Positions 24,465 to 36,300 of a stretch of 64,000 nt of DNA are shown piece by piece. The notes under the pieces are model-generated. The model was given only the letters and a program-made list of their open reading frames with translations, ran no database searches and was not told the origin of the DNA. Numbering within the stretch: position 1 is the stretch's first letter; each line of letters begins with the position of its first letter. Origin of the DNA: Monarcha castaneiventris obscurior (lineage: Eukaryota > Chordata > Aves > Passeriformes > Monarchidae); NCBI GenBank assembly GCA_026261815.1, contig JAMPIT010000481.1, forward strand, positions 992,001 through 1,056,000, read 5' to 3'. The translations under genes and the position numbers were made by a program.

Positions 24465-27400
24465 GTGTGTTGCAATTACTTCTAGTTTATGTTGTTAAAC
24501 TATGTATCATGTAGTTCAAAAGTGATTTGCTAAGTGAAACCTAAGAATAGTGCTTGTTTTCATACATGAGAAGGATGGGTTGGGCTTTGTTAAACTGTGC
24601 CATAAAACGTGGCTGCGACTCCACTGAGCTCAGCTTAGGCCCCTCTGTTTATTGCATAAATGGTACAGCATGGAGTTCCAAAATTAATTACTTTACAACT
24701 TTATTCTTGATAATGTGTACTGTAAATAAAGGCAAGAGAACATTACCTAGTTATAATAAGCAGCTTGCTAAAAGCAAAGTAGATTTTTGATCATAATAAT
24801 AATAATAATAATAATAATTGATTCTGGTTATAATGTGGAGGCCTGACTATGGGGAAAACTTTGAGCAAAAATATTGTTTTACAATTTAACCCTGTACCTA
24901 TCTTAATGTGCTGACAAAATGTTTTACTGAGGCATGAAGCACCTTGTTACTGCACAGAATAAAATACCTCCTTGGCTGATTTTTCTTTTCTTTTCTTTGG
25001 TCCCTGAAGTGGGCAATATGGCAATAACAGTGATTTCTGTTTACAGTAAATGAAAGTGGTTTCTTGGTGATAGATTCTAGAATATTTGTAGCTGTACTTT
25101 TTTTGCTGCACTCATCTTCAAGCAGTCAGCCTGGTATGTTTTGTGTTTGTTTGTTTTTGTTTAAAGTTTAGTGACATTGATCCGCCAGCCCTCAGAAGTG
25201 GTGGGTGTTCCTCTTCACCAGCAAGGGAACAGGTGTGCTGCACTAGGGAAAAATAAGGCTGCACCTGCCACCCATTCCTTACCATTTACTTACCCGTTCT
25301 TTACCATGAATGCATGTTCTGCTGCTGGAAGTGCTAATCCTTCCCAAGCACAGGTAACTCTCCTCTGCCAACTTCCAATGCTGATAGTATTACCTTACTA
25401 GGCGTAGTAGAATTCTGAAGGTTTGTGGTAGAGTGTGGCTGGGTTTGAATAGGGATGATCAGAATGATCTGTAATGCAATTTATTTATTAATCTTTAAGA
25501 CAAGTCACTTTTTTGGCATTTGTAATTATCTATATCCCAGTAATGAGCAGTAGGCCATTAGATTTTTTCTGGAGTTTATCAGTTTATCCTCAGTTCCATC
25601 TGTGCAAGAGAAGAAGGAGACACAGTACCATTTTCTATGGTTCCTTTCTTTCTAATTCGTTTTGATGATAAAGATATTTCCCCCTCCACAACTTGCAGTA
25701 ACCTCTGAAGCAAAAGTGATAGCATGGCACGGAGAAATGTCAGAGGTATCCCCAAAATTCATCACTCTGTCAAAACCTCATGGTTGTGTGTGTTTGGTAT
25801 TTATTCTGCCTGAAGAAGTAATTCAAGAAGCTAACAGAAAGATATCAGAATAGTCTCCTTTGTGTTAATGTATTTAGTCCTGTAAGTATTTACTTTTTGT
25901 TTTCACAGACCTGTGGAACATCTTGCACTATTTTGGAAGCTGCCAAACATCAAGACCTTGGGATACCCAAGACATTCCCTTTTCTCTATCAGGAAGTTGA
26001 ATCCACAAAACAGACAGTAGGTGCTATAAATAAAGCTTTGCCCGAGGAAGTTTGGATTAAAGTTGGAGGTAAACCATTTATCTTCTTCTCACTTAGTTTT
26101 CTCTTGGTCCTCAAATCTAAATTTTTTTCTGGATTTGTCTCTTTTCTGGAATTAGTTTGATTTTAGTGAGTGTGGGAGGTGAGGTTTTTATGGCAGAGAT
26201 GCTCTATAGGCAACATGGGGCTATATTTCTCCAAAAATGTTCAACACCTATGAGTTTAGCTATATTTTCAAAATAGTTTTGCACTTCTGTCTTGAAATGA
26301 GGAGGCCTGAGGTTACAAAGTACCTTTGAAAATCTGGGCCTTGGGTCAGCGACTGGTTTCTTTAGAATCATGGAATCATTAAGGTTGGAAAAGACCTCCA
26401 AGATCATTGACCTTTGACCAAACACTACCAAACCCCATGGCAGAGGGGTACATTCTTTGACCCCAAAGCTGATTGAGCAGATGCAGTCAGTATCAAACTG
26501 AAGAACATTTTAAGGGCTGCCTCAAGTGCTCACCAAGGGCAGGCATGATCTCAGTGGGCTCTGTGAAAATAGAAGCTGTGTGGATTTTGGAATAGCAAGC
26601 AGTGCCTTAGACCTTCTGCAGGACATGTCTAGCTGTAAGAATCAATGTGGGCTGGCAGTAAAGCTTCTAAAGATTATTCCACATAAATAAAGCTCCAAAA
26701 AATCTTTCCATGATCACTATTTTCAGGTTAGTGGGACAGTAGTAAATAGGTCATTCTTTTCATCTTTATTTTTCCAACAAGACACCTTATGCAAGCAAGC
26801 CATAAACAGAAGTTGCAGCCGAATAAATCTGTTGGATCCAAGCATGGATCGCAAACCTCTCGGTGAAATTCGGAACGCCCGGGACAACAGCCAGAGCACT
26901 GCAGCTGCCCAGGGCCCCTGGCAGTCAGCACAGCCCAGCTCCAGTGTGCAGGTACAAAGTGGTTCCCAGGATGGAAGCGCCCAGAGAAGGGAAAGGCACA
27001 ACCGCCTGGAGAGAGACAGGAGGTAATTCTGGGAGCAGGGGCCATGAAGCACGTTTTGAAGCCTAAAATACTGGTGCTGCAATACTCTGATTACCCAGAG
27101 TAAATGCAAACTTGATGTATTTTGTGTTAGCTCCAAGAAAAAGCAGTGCAGGAGTTGAGGGTTTGGTGTTTGTTAGAGGAAAAAAAAAATCTATGTTTCA
27201 TTGTGATTGCCTTGTCTTTTGTGTTTTTACTCTGTAAACAAATAAAAAGAGATTTCAAAACATTTCACCCATTCTGTAAAGATAAGGTGACTTGCGTGCA
27301 ACAAAACTAATACACAAAGCTTGTAGCAAGCAAAAAGCAGTCCCCAAAGTCCATGGCTGGTAGCACATGTGAATAGTGCTCCTGTTTTCTATATTTTTCC

Positions 27401-28363
27401 CTTCCCTCTGGCCCATGGTTGATGACCTTGGGTGTTTGCCTGCAGGCGCAGGATCCGGGTTTGTTGTGATGAGCTCAATCTCCTCGTTCCCTTCTGCACC
27501 ATTGACACTGACAAGGCAACAACTTTGCAGTGGACAACTGCATTCCTCAAGTACATTCAGGAAAGGCACGGCGACTCCCTGAAGCAGGTTTGAAATCTCA
27601 TTTCGTTTTTGGTCTCGATAAAAATGGGAAATGTTTTAAAGCTATCATAATATAGCATATAACTGAGATGCAAAGCTTCTGCCTGATGCTGTTTGTAAAG
27701 GACCCATCATATCCTTGAACCTTCCATTACATTTTTATTTTTTATTTCTTTTTGCTGGTTGAGTTCACTAGTGAGAAATGACAGGCTGGCCTCAGTCAGT
27801 GTTTTCAAATCGGATTTCAAAATTAATTTTTTTAAGTTACCCAATTCCTGAGCATGATCCTATTTGGACAACAATATAAAATTAAGGTCATCTTCAATCA
27901 TTCCTCCCCTCCTTCATTTTCTCTATTTTCTACCTCTTTCACAGACTTCTGGTTCACAGGCAGGGAACCACAGCTACATGCCCACACTGGATTGAGTTGG
28001 GGAGCAGAGTTAAAGGGCTACATGCCTTAAAAGCAGCTCCCATTCTCCTCAGCAGTAGTTGCAGCTCCAGAGTAATTCTGGCTCTGCCAAGAATTTTTAG
28101 GAGCATGTGTATTGGAAAACCTGCTGCTCTAAATGCTGGCATGGCCCCTGTTCCTTCCTACTGAAGGCACTAATGAAACAAAAGCATCCATCTCCAGTAA
28201 ATATCTACATTAAATATAACATTTCTTTTTTGTATTTCAATTTTTTTAGGAATTTGAGACTGTGTTCTGTGGTAAAACAGGCAGGAGACTAAAAATTGGA
28301 AGACCAGACTCGTGTGTAATGTGTCCAGCACAGGAAAACCGCACGGCTATGGAGACCAAATAG
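23734..28363 (+). CDS. TCFL5: TCFL5, bHLH transcription factor-like 5 (6 coding exons, 524 aa)
   Basis: Complete coding region; the six exons join in one frame to 524 residues, against 500 remembered for human. The N-terminal half is disordered except for two short conserved blocks, SLVEMMDIEYTQLQHILCSH (near residues 50–70) and ADLQELRMMLLSE. A conserved middle includes SKPAVRARLEDRFNS and the VWIKVG stretch. The bHLH spans about residues 428–481: the basic region RRERHNRLERDRRRR, helix 1 VCCDELNLLVPF, a loop with TIDTDKATTLQW, and helix 2 AFLKYIQERHG. The H…E…R pattern of the basic region fits E-box type DNA binding. The mammalian orthologue is a nuclear factor of spermatocytes. The start ATG has G at −3 and opens MSGSAPEEP, like human MSGPG. 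It lies downstream of DIDO1 on the same strand and converges on COL9A3. Confidence 0.96.
24793..24818. repeat. (ATA)n trinucleotide microsatellite
   Basis: About nine uninterrupted copies of a three-base AT unit inside TCFL5 intron 1. Probably length-variable. Confidence 0.9.
24958..24963 (+). terminator. TCFL5: Candidate intronic poly(A) signal in TCFL5
   Basis: AATAAA with a strong T-rich downstream element; a second AATAAA lies at 24725–24730. Either could end a truncated exon-1 transcript. Confidence 0.4.
25167..25353 (+). CDS. TCFL5: TCFL5 exon 2
   Basis: Acceptor TTTAAAG (T-rich tract before it); donor CAG|GTAACT. The first base completes Asn, and the peptide LVTLIRQPSEVVGVPLHQQG matches human LVTLIRHPSE. 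It then runs through a Thr/Ser/Ala-rich stretch to ANPSQAQ. The acceptor four bases downstream (TTTAG) was not used because it breaks the frame. Confidence 0.92.
25909..26068 (+). CDS. TCFL5: TCFL5 exon 3
   Basis: Acceptor TTGTTTTCACAG; donor GGAG|GTAAAC. It encodes ILEAAKHQDLGIPKTFPF and ESTKQTVGAINKALPEEVWI, then KVG and one base of a split codon. Highly conserved in remembered human TCFL5; no known domain. Confidence 0.93.
26363..26445 (-). mobile_element. CR1 LINE 3'-end fragment (TCFL5 intron 3)
   Basis: Reverse complement of the avian CR1 tail: the run around AATCATTAAGGTTGGAAAAG, followed by ACCTCCAAGATCAT, is diagnostic. Short and decayed beyond this. Sense is on the minus strand, antisense to TCFL5. 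Confidence 0.85.
26782..27022 (+). CDS. TCFL5: TCFL5 exon 4: bHLH basic region
   Basis: The acceptor is TTTTTCCAACAAG and the donor is AG|GTAATT. The split first codon becomes Asp. It then encodes TLCKQAINRSCSR (matching human ALCKQALKRNRSR), RKPLGEIRNAR, a Gln/Ser-rich linker, and the basic region QRRERHNRLERDRR. Its end splits an Arg codon. Confidence 0.94.
27446..27587 (+). CDS. TCFL5: TCFL5 exon 5: bHLH helices
   Basis: Acceptor TTTGCCTGCAG; donor CAG|GTTTGA, a non-consensus +3/+4. It encodes RRIRVCCDELNLLVPFCTID, then TDKATTLQWTTAFLKYIQER and HGDSLKQ: helix 1, loop and helix 2. Confidence 0.95.
28250..28363 (+). CDS. TCFL5: TCFL5 exon 6: C-terminus and stop
   Basis: Acceptor TTTTTTTAG. 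In frame, it encodes EFETVFCGKTGRRLKIGRPD, then SCVMCPAQENRTAMETK and TAG. The FCGKTGRRLK block is shared with human. Confidence 0.94.
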   Translation, partial: EFETVFCGKTGRRLKIGRPDSCVMCPAQENRTAMETK

Positions 28364-29360
28364 CCTGACCTGCCCACCTTGAGTTGTGTGACTATATCCA
28401 AACTGTGTTTTATTCTTTCCATTTACATGCTGACTAGGAATTTGAAAGTGTAACTTGTAAATATATATAAATAGAGATTTAAAGAAAATCTTCTTTATTG
28501 CAAATGGAAATGGAAGTTAACTACCAGCAATGGAAATCAGTGCCCTGTTCAAGGGGCTTTGGGACCAGAAGCTACAAGAAAATGTCATGACTAAGTATTT
28601 TTACCCTTTAGCTATACAAAATTCGCTTGTCATTCTGCTTTGGGGTCTTATTTAATTGTTTGCATTCTTTTTTAAAGATGATGCAGTACAGATTGGAAGA
28701 GTTGAAGAACATCTATCAGCCTGTTATTTTAATGGCTTGATGCAAGCTCATTCTTCCAGTGTAAAAAGAAACTTAAGTTACCATATTATAATGGCCGTTT
28801 TTCCATTTAAAATGTAAATATGTATTGGTTATTTGGACAAGTGCATAGCTTATAAACTGTGCATATTATGAACTTTGCATTTGCATACATATTTAACATA
28901 ATTAGCTCCAAAGAGTAGTGCAATGGTGTTGGCATTTTTAAATTCAGCACTATTTTAATGCCTGCCACGCAATTGTCCAACAGGTTCTTGTGCTGTTACT
29001 TTAGACCAAAAGTGGCATATTTTAAAGAGTAGATATTTAAATGCACAAACTATTTTTATATTTAAAGAGAAATATGATGCTTCATTCATAGGCTTTAGCA
29101 TATAGGACAGAAATAGAACTGTGTGTGAGCTGAGAGTGGTTTTATTGATTTTTAAAAATAGATGATGCTAGCAAGTTTTAAAGTATAAAAAGTTCTACCA
29201 AAATTAGTACTGGTTTAAATCACGGATAAGAACAATTGTGCAGCAATTTATGTCCAAACAATCCTAGTAAAACCAGTTCTGGAAAATGGAGTTTTAGCCA
29301 AGTTAATTTGATTTGTATAATGACACTTACACCATCACAAAGAAAAGGTTAAAAAAAATC
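28364..29360 (+). other. TCFL5: TCFL5 3' UTR / region between convergent genes
   Basis: AT-rich and non-coding. I found no canonical AATAAA on the plus strand for over 1.1 kb after the stop; variants such as AGTAAA (near 29266) and ATTAAA (near 29541) exist. The TCFL5 3' end is therefore not assigned. Confidence 0.5.
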
Positions 29361-29364
29361 TCCT

Positions 29365-29370
29365 TTTATT
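29365..29370 (-). terminator. COL9A3: Candidate poly(A) signal, COL9A3 (distal)
   Basis: AATAAA on the minus strand, about 0.8 kb after the COL9A3 stop. Confidence 0.4.
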
Positions 29371-29499
29371 TTTACAACAGTTCATACAGGTGGTTTTGGC
29401 TGGACTTTAAAAGAGCATCTTATTTTAGGTGGGGCTCCATCACAATTACTGTGCAAATAGCTGAAGTAGAGGTCATGAAAATGCTGTCACTTCATTTCC

Positions 29500-29505
29500 T
29501 TTATT
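29500..29505 (-). terminator. COL9A3: Candidate poly(A) signal, COL9A3
   Basis: AATAAA on the minus strand, about 0.67 kb after the stop. Another lies at 30134–30139, only 40 bases from the stop. Confidence 0.45.
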
Positions 29506-30178
29506 ATCATATGGAAATATACAAAAATTCTTCCCTGGAAATTAAAATATTTACATTACTCCTTTTGCAGAATTTGCTTGCAGGAGGATTATTGTTTACT
29601 AGTCTTGGCAAATATTTGAGGTGCAATCTGAAAGTTTCTAACTGGCAGGACAGATTTAAGCAATGGTCATTCCTTAGGCCAGAAGGTTAAAATACAGGAC
29701 ATTGAAATGCCTGATTTCCACTGATGGAAGAGGCAGCTCGGTGCCTGAGTGCCTTAACAACGTGTCTGAGTGCACAAACCTGCAGGACTGAAGTCACTGG
29801 GAGCAGCACCAAGGAATTCAATGGAAAAGGCTCAGATTTTCTTAGCAAAAAGTCGTGATCTTTAGTACATGGGGGGTGATGGTAGAAAGGAGCAATGCTT
29901 CCTCTTGCAGGTCTCTTGAGCAAAGGGAGGAAGGAAAGGTGAGGTTGTTTAGCAGTAAAAATTCTGGAAAATTATTGGGGGGAGGAAAATATAGTCATAA
30001 AGCATCTTTTAATTAAAGTTTTCATCTGATGCTTTCTTTTTCATAGAACTGTGTCAAAGTCTCCACTTAATAGAATAGAAGGAGCGTCTGTCCTTTTAGC
30101 ACTAGAAGGATTCTGTTTTCTTACAATGCACTGTTTATTTAAATATTCAGTCACTTCTTCACTTCTTGTACTGTTGGT

Positions 30179-30354
30179 TTATGATTTTTTGGAAGTTGAT
30201 GCTGCAACAGCTCCCATGCAAGCCGACGTGTCACATATTCCTGGGGTTCCCTGAGCCCCAATAGTCCCAGGAGTCCCAGGATCCCCTGGCAGCCCAGGTT
30301 CACCCTGAGCTCCATCACGGCCGTTTTTAGTAATTCCAGGCACACCAGGTGGTC
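30179..30354 (-). CDS. COL9A3: COL9A3 exon 32: end of COL1, NC1, stop
   Basis: Acceptor CTCTCTTGTTTAG. It completes a split Gly, then [19 protein letters not shown] (break at ITKN) and more Gly-X-Y. NC1 is [19 protein letters not shown], then TAA. The two cysteines are the expected interchain disulfide pair; the tail after them is shorter than and unlike human. Confidence 0.97.
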
Positions 30355-33300
30355 CTAAACAAGAGAGGGGAAAAGATTACATGAAATATTTCCATCTCTT
30401 CTTTTTTAATATCTGTATATATGTGTTGCTTTTAGAGATCTTAATATACTTTGAGTGTACATCACACTTGTTATGGCCTGTTGAGTACAAGGTGTTTTCA
30501 ATAAATTTACCCTGAATCTGGAGTACGTGCTTTGGATTTTTTATCCCTAATTTGGTCAAGGGATGTTTTGGCTGTGTGAGCTCACAGTTTATTGTCATGG
30601 ATTAATGCAATTATTTTATGGAAGATTCTGAGACAATGGGGTATAAATATTATAAAACTTTATGGTATAAATTTTGTGGAAGAATTTAAGATAACATGGT
30701 TATAAATATTCTGGCTTTATGAAATTCTATCAGTGCAGAGCCTGCTTTTGGTGCCTGCAGTTTATTCATTGTACAGATGTAATCCCAATTAGAAGAGCTG
30801 CATTAACAGGTGAGCAAAATAAAGAATATTCTTCCAAGTTTCTAATAGATATTAATTAATTAATTTCCATAAATTAATCTTAAATCTTTTAATAAGGGAA
30901 TCATCAGGAAGCAGGCACCATCCTTTCCCTCAATCTGGAGAGCCTCAGAGTTGTCACACACCTTTAAATTAGTGCTGATAATCTACTGCAGAGTAATCTA
31001 CCACCATGCAGAGCTGTCCTTCCTCAGCCTTTACTTCAGTGATGGAGCATTAAATTATTTCCCCACACTTACCCTGAAGTCCTTGATCACCATCAGGCCC
31101 ATCGATACCTTGGCCAGGAGGTCCTTTATCTCCCTTTTCACCGGTGTCACCTTTAATCACAAACACAATTTCCACAGTGAGCTGTGCTCTGCAGCTGGAG
31201 CCAAGGACAGGAAGGGACAGAGCAAGAGAAGCTACAAATCCTCTCTGGACACTGCAGGGATCTTTGCTTACATGGCACCCCTAAACTCCCTCTAGAGCTC
31301 CACCAAGGCTTGATCTCTTCTCCCCAGTGCTGAATTCAGGACAAGTTTGCAATTTATTTCAGTGGGCGAAGAAGAGAAGCAAATTGTTTCAGTCTTAACT
31401 TGCCTCTGGGTCCAGGATCACCGAGCTCTCCTGTTGGCCCTCTGTATCCAGGGGGCCCACGAGGACCAGGATGCCCAACACTTCCCGTGGTTCCAGGAGG
31501 ACCTGGGGGCCCAGCTGGGCCAGGCCGTCCCGTCATGCCAGGAGCCAAGGGCTTCCTCAGGTTAGCAGCCAGCTGTGCAATTTGCTCTGAAAAACACAAT
31601 TACAACCTGCATCTCCAACATTTGCACTCTTTGCTTGGGCAGAACTTCCTGCCGCTGCTCCTGGCAGCAGGAAACATTGGATCTGTCCTTTCAGCTCACC
31701 TGTAGCTTCTGGGGACTTTTTCCATTTTACAAAGGGAGATTTAATCATAAATCTGCAGGGGTTTAAGCTGTTGATTATTCCTGTTTCTAAAACCACTTTA
31801 AAGGTTGTCAAGTATTCTAACAAATGACACTTAAATAATTAAAACAAGCTTTCTGAAGCAAACTTTCAGAGTTTGACCTCATCCCAAACTCCATATAACC
31901 TCCAAATGCAAAACAGTCACTTTGAAAAGAGAAGGACACTCCTTGGGGCCTTGCTCCAAGGAAATGCAGTGCACTGAGGAGAGGTGAAGTTCAGAATGAC
32001 ACAGGTTAGGGCAGGAGGTCTCACACAACACTTGTGTCAAAGCTGCTTTCAGTGCATTTTGACCACTTCCATGATGAATCATTTAAAAATACTAATTTTA
32101 GAACGCTGAACGACATCCCCAACAAGGTGACCTGAATAATTTCCTTATGTTAAAGGTCAGTGTATTTTATTCTTATCAAGACAGAAAATTAACAAATCTC
32201 AGAAGCCGTTTTCTGCTCATGATCTACTCATCTGGTAATTAAAGTCAGTTTTCTCTCAGTAATACTCACCATTTATCATTTCCCCACAGAGTTCTCTGAT
32301 GTGTTGTTCACTTGCCTCTTTGCCCTGCAATTAACAGAAGAATTTGTCCTTATACAAACCTCCTTATCAATAACCAGCCCTGGCAGAAGCTTCAGGACAC
32401 AAAACACATTTCCAGGAGCTTGGGAAGCAGCACAGGGTCCTGCATGAAGAGCAGGGGGTTCTTTCCCCTCTTCAAAAGGTGACAGCTTCCCCTCAGAACT
32501 CTGGTGTACAAATGGCAGAGATTAATCTTAACATTAAGCCAGATATTTAACCTGTGGTTTATTTTGCCTTATTTTTGCCTGTTGAAATGCAAGGATTATT
32601 TTTTTGGGTAGCACCCAAACCCCACAATCCATTTATTCTCTTCACAGACTCCCTGGCTGTGCCACAGAAGCAGCAGACACTTACAGGAGGTCCAGGTTTT
32701 CCTGTGATGCCAGGGACACCCCTCTCCCCTTGGTGACCCATGGGTCCTGGGTGTCCTGGGATCCCTGGTGCTCCAGCTGTCCCGTTAGGTCCTTGGACAC
32801 CTTTTGGACCAAGTTCTCCTCTTTTTCCTGGCTGCAGTGAAGAATAAAAAAAACCCAAACCACTTAAAATGGAAGACATGGTCCATTCTTTTCTCCTGGG
32901 GGTTAGTTAAGACTTTCTTCAGGTTTCCTGAACAGGTCTGGGTGTTCATATACATTTTTTACATCCCAAGGGTGTTTTTGTATATAGGTCATCATAAGAA
33001 GACTCTTTGTTGCAGTAGAATTATCAAATGTATTTCAATATTTTGAATGCCACAAACCCCCATTTTTCTCATAGCTTTTATAGCATGACTGTGAGGAAAG
33101 CCTGCTTCTAGGGAATGACACCAGAACAGAGTTTATTATATAAAGATGCAATAGTCATGTTTACTCCTAAATCCTTTGGGGCATGAGCCCCCAATGTCTG
33201 ACACTTACCTCTCCTTTTTGGCCAGGGGGACCAAAGGGACCCTGTCAGAAAGGAAAGGGAAATAAGAAAGAGTGATTCATTCAGAAAATGCACATCTGAA

Positions 33301-36300
33301 GCCAAATCCCCCAAGCTGCTGTGACGTGTGCAAGGCTTGGGTTGCCTTCTTTTCACAGCAGGGTTGGAGATCTTGGGTGATTAATTCTGACTGACCATAG
33401 CGATCCATGGTTTTCTGGACCCATCTGCTATTTGAGAAGTCAACTCTAGTGAATTTAAGGACACCTACCAGCTCTCCTTTGTCACCTGGAAGGCCATCTG
33501 CTCCAGCAATGCCCTGAGAGAAAGAGCAGAGTTAACACTGCACCACCTGCTGCTGACAGCAAGGATCACCCTGAGGCCTGGATAACCTGGGGGAGCTGGG
33601 GACTCTCAGCAGCCACAGCTGCTCCAGCAAGAGGAGATTCTCTCTTCCTAAAGCTGAGCTCCACAGAAGCTGTTCCCCTGCTGATGAGGGCACGGGTGGC
33701 ACAAGGCAGCTGGCACAAGAACTGGGTGTCCTTTGCAACCAGCTGGGACCTGGCTGAAAGGCTGAAATCACACAGATGAGACCCCTGATGGGTTGGCCAT
33801 GAAAGATATCCACAGGCTGGCACTGGCATTCCTCAAGCACAGAACCTAAGTTTCAGGTGCCCCTGCTCTGTCTCACAGAAAACTTTGATTTGCAGCCACA
33901 GCCAAATGTTGAGTGTCCTGTTCTCTTGGCTTCCTGAGCAGGGTCCCAGGCACAAGAGCTTCATCCCACCCTCACACTGCAGTGATCCATCACTTGGTGA
34001 GGAACATCCCTTTCCACTCTTGGGGACAGGAATGCAAGAGTGGCTGAAGCTCTGGTGGCATCCATTGTACCAGCCAGGCCAGGGAGCATCACTTTGCTGA
34101 TGACCTCCAGCCAGCAGCCTGAGCAATCTGAGCATGGCTGGGGTGACACAAATCCCTGCAATCCCTGCCCTGACCAGGGCAGAGCTGGCTCATCACATAA
34201 TGAACATTGGCATGGTGACTCCATGGCTTTCCAGAGGAAGTTATTCCAAGACAGAGATCAGGTTGGTCTTTCCCCTTAGCAACAAAACAGAGACCACACT
34301 GATATTGATAAACCAAACCAAGAAGGCTTGCTAGGAAAGCCTCATTTTCTGCAAGAACACAGCCATGCCTTAATAAAAGCCATATATTTGATGAAAACTT
34401 GCCCAAAAACTGATTGCTGAGATTAAACCAACCATGGAAGTCAAGCAGCAAAAAGTAAAAGATTAAACTAGTTCATTAGTGTGCCAAGCTTCGAGGTCAG
34501 GATGAAATGTCCTTCATCAGGCACATGAAGCTGAGGAAAAGCTGCACTTCTAAACTTAACTGGGGAGAGGAATTTGATGTGAGGAGCTCCTGCACAGATC
34601 CTTGTGGCCACAAAACACACAGCGAGGGCCTGGTGTTTGTACCACAGCATTTTCACAAGTCTCCATTAGAACAGACAACGCCTGTGCCAACGCAGGGAAT
34701 ATTGGACCAAAGAGGATTTTGGTTTCTGCTGCAGAATATTTTCATTTGAGGGAGAAAAAGCCATTTGTGCTGTCAAAGGCTGTGCCTAAGGTTTGGTTTA
34801 AATGCCTCTGCTGACAACAGCACCGAAGTTACCACTTACCTGGTTCCCCTTGGGACCGGGAGCACCAAGAGGACCCTGAAAATCAGTCAGAGAAAGAAGG
34901 CAAATGAGCTCAAACTGTAACTTTCCTGTGAATTCCTGGTGTGGTCAGACACTCGCTCAGCAAGGGGTTGAGAATCAGTCTCCCAGCTGCCAAGTAAGAG
35001 GGTACAAATCTCATTCACACTTCCTAGAAATACGAAGGGATTTAAGCACCCCTGCTGGCTCTGTGACGCTCTCCACAGTCCCTGGTTTGTGTTGTGGGAC
35101 AATTTCTCAGCCTGAGATGTGAGGAGGAGCTTGGATTTACTCGTGGTATAAAACAGACAAGAATATTTTCATACCACAAGGGCAAAAAGCCAAGATGTTT
35201 TTCAAGGCTTCATTAGACCGTCAGTTTTCCTAGGATTTAGAATTAGGTGCTCCTGATTTAAAGATTGATGGAACAACATGGCCATAGGAATAAAATACAT
35301 TTAGATGATGAACTGATTATCACCCCAGGAATAATCCAGGCATGTTAAAAAATCATTCCATCTTTATCTACCTGACATTCACAGAGAGGACACAAGACAT
35401 TTTCAGCCATATTTGTGACTTTTCTGCTCCATAGAGCAGAGCCAACAAGGACTTCAGGAGAACCCCAGATGTTTTTCTCTACTGCAAAACCTACATGTGA
35501 AATTCAACCATTTTACCCTTCAAGCAGGATTTCTACAGCACTCTCATCAATCTGGCATCTGAAAATGGATCTTTTTTTATTAACTAGATCTAGAGATGGC
35601 TCAGCAGAACAGAATCCTTGAGAAGGACAAACACACAGAACAAGGACATGTTATTTTGGTCAAGTCAAGCACTAAGTTAAAAAGAGGGGGGATTTCTGTT
35701 AATGAAAAATAACTCAGAAAAACAGGCAATGGAATGTAGAAATGCAAGATAAATGCTTATAATACCCATTTTATGTTCGCTAATGGCAAAAGCAATATAT
35801 TCCTTTCTGAACATTTTCATCTAAATTTATACCTCTGACTTCACAGAGTCTCAAGGCTCCATGGAAGTTTCTGGCAATAAAACACAGTTCAGTCACCACA
35901 GACCAAGTCCTGCAAGGAACATTTCCTCAAAGACAGGCTTAGCCCAGAGGATTTTCATTCAATATTATAATTTAGTGCAGTGGTAATTCCTAGCAGCAGG
36001 AACAAGGCATTTAGAACTGCCAGTCCCATGCCTTCACACGTGTTTCATCTGATCAGTTAAACAAAACTCAGTTAAACATCTGATCAGTTAAACAAATGTT
36101 TTTGGCCAAGTGTTTAGAGCTCCAGTAGGGAGCCCAGAGAGGCAGTGCCCCAGGTGGCTGCTGGCATCCCGAACCCTCAGGAATTTGATAATAATAAAAA
36201 CCCTTAGGAAAAATATTTGTCTATTGCTACCTCAGTCAGCAACAACAGCCAAATCCTTCCCCTCCCCATATCCCACTCCAGCAAGACGGTTGATGTATTT

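Larger units (their letters stand above)
24465..25166 (+). other. TCFL5: TCFL5 intron 1, with internal poly(A) signals
   Basis: Holds an (ATA) microsatellite and two AATAAA hexamers (24725–24730 and 24958–24963); the second is followed by a TTTTTCTTTTCTTTTCTTT tract. No exon is seen. Confidence 0.6.

Noticed and set aside
31400..31705. Gly/Pro-rich plus-strand frame that looks collagen-like
   Set aside because: Reverse complement of Gly-Pro-Pro codons also reads as Gly/Pro. The true coding strand is minus, with a perfect Gly-X-Y register and splice sites.
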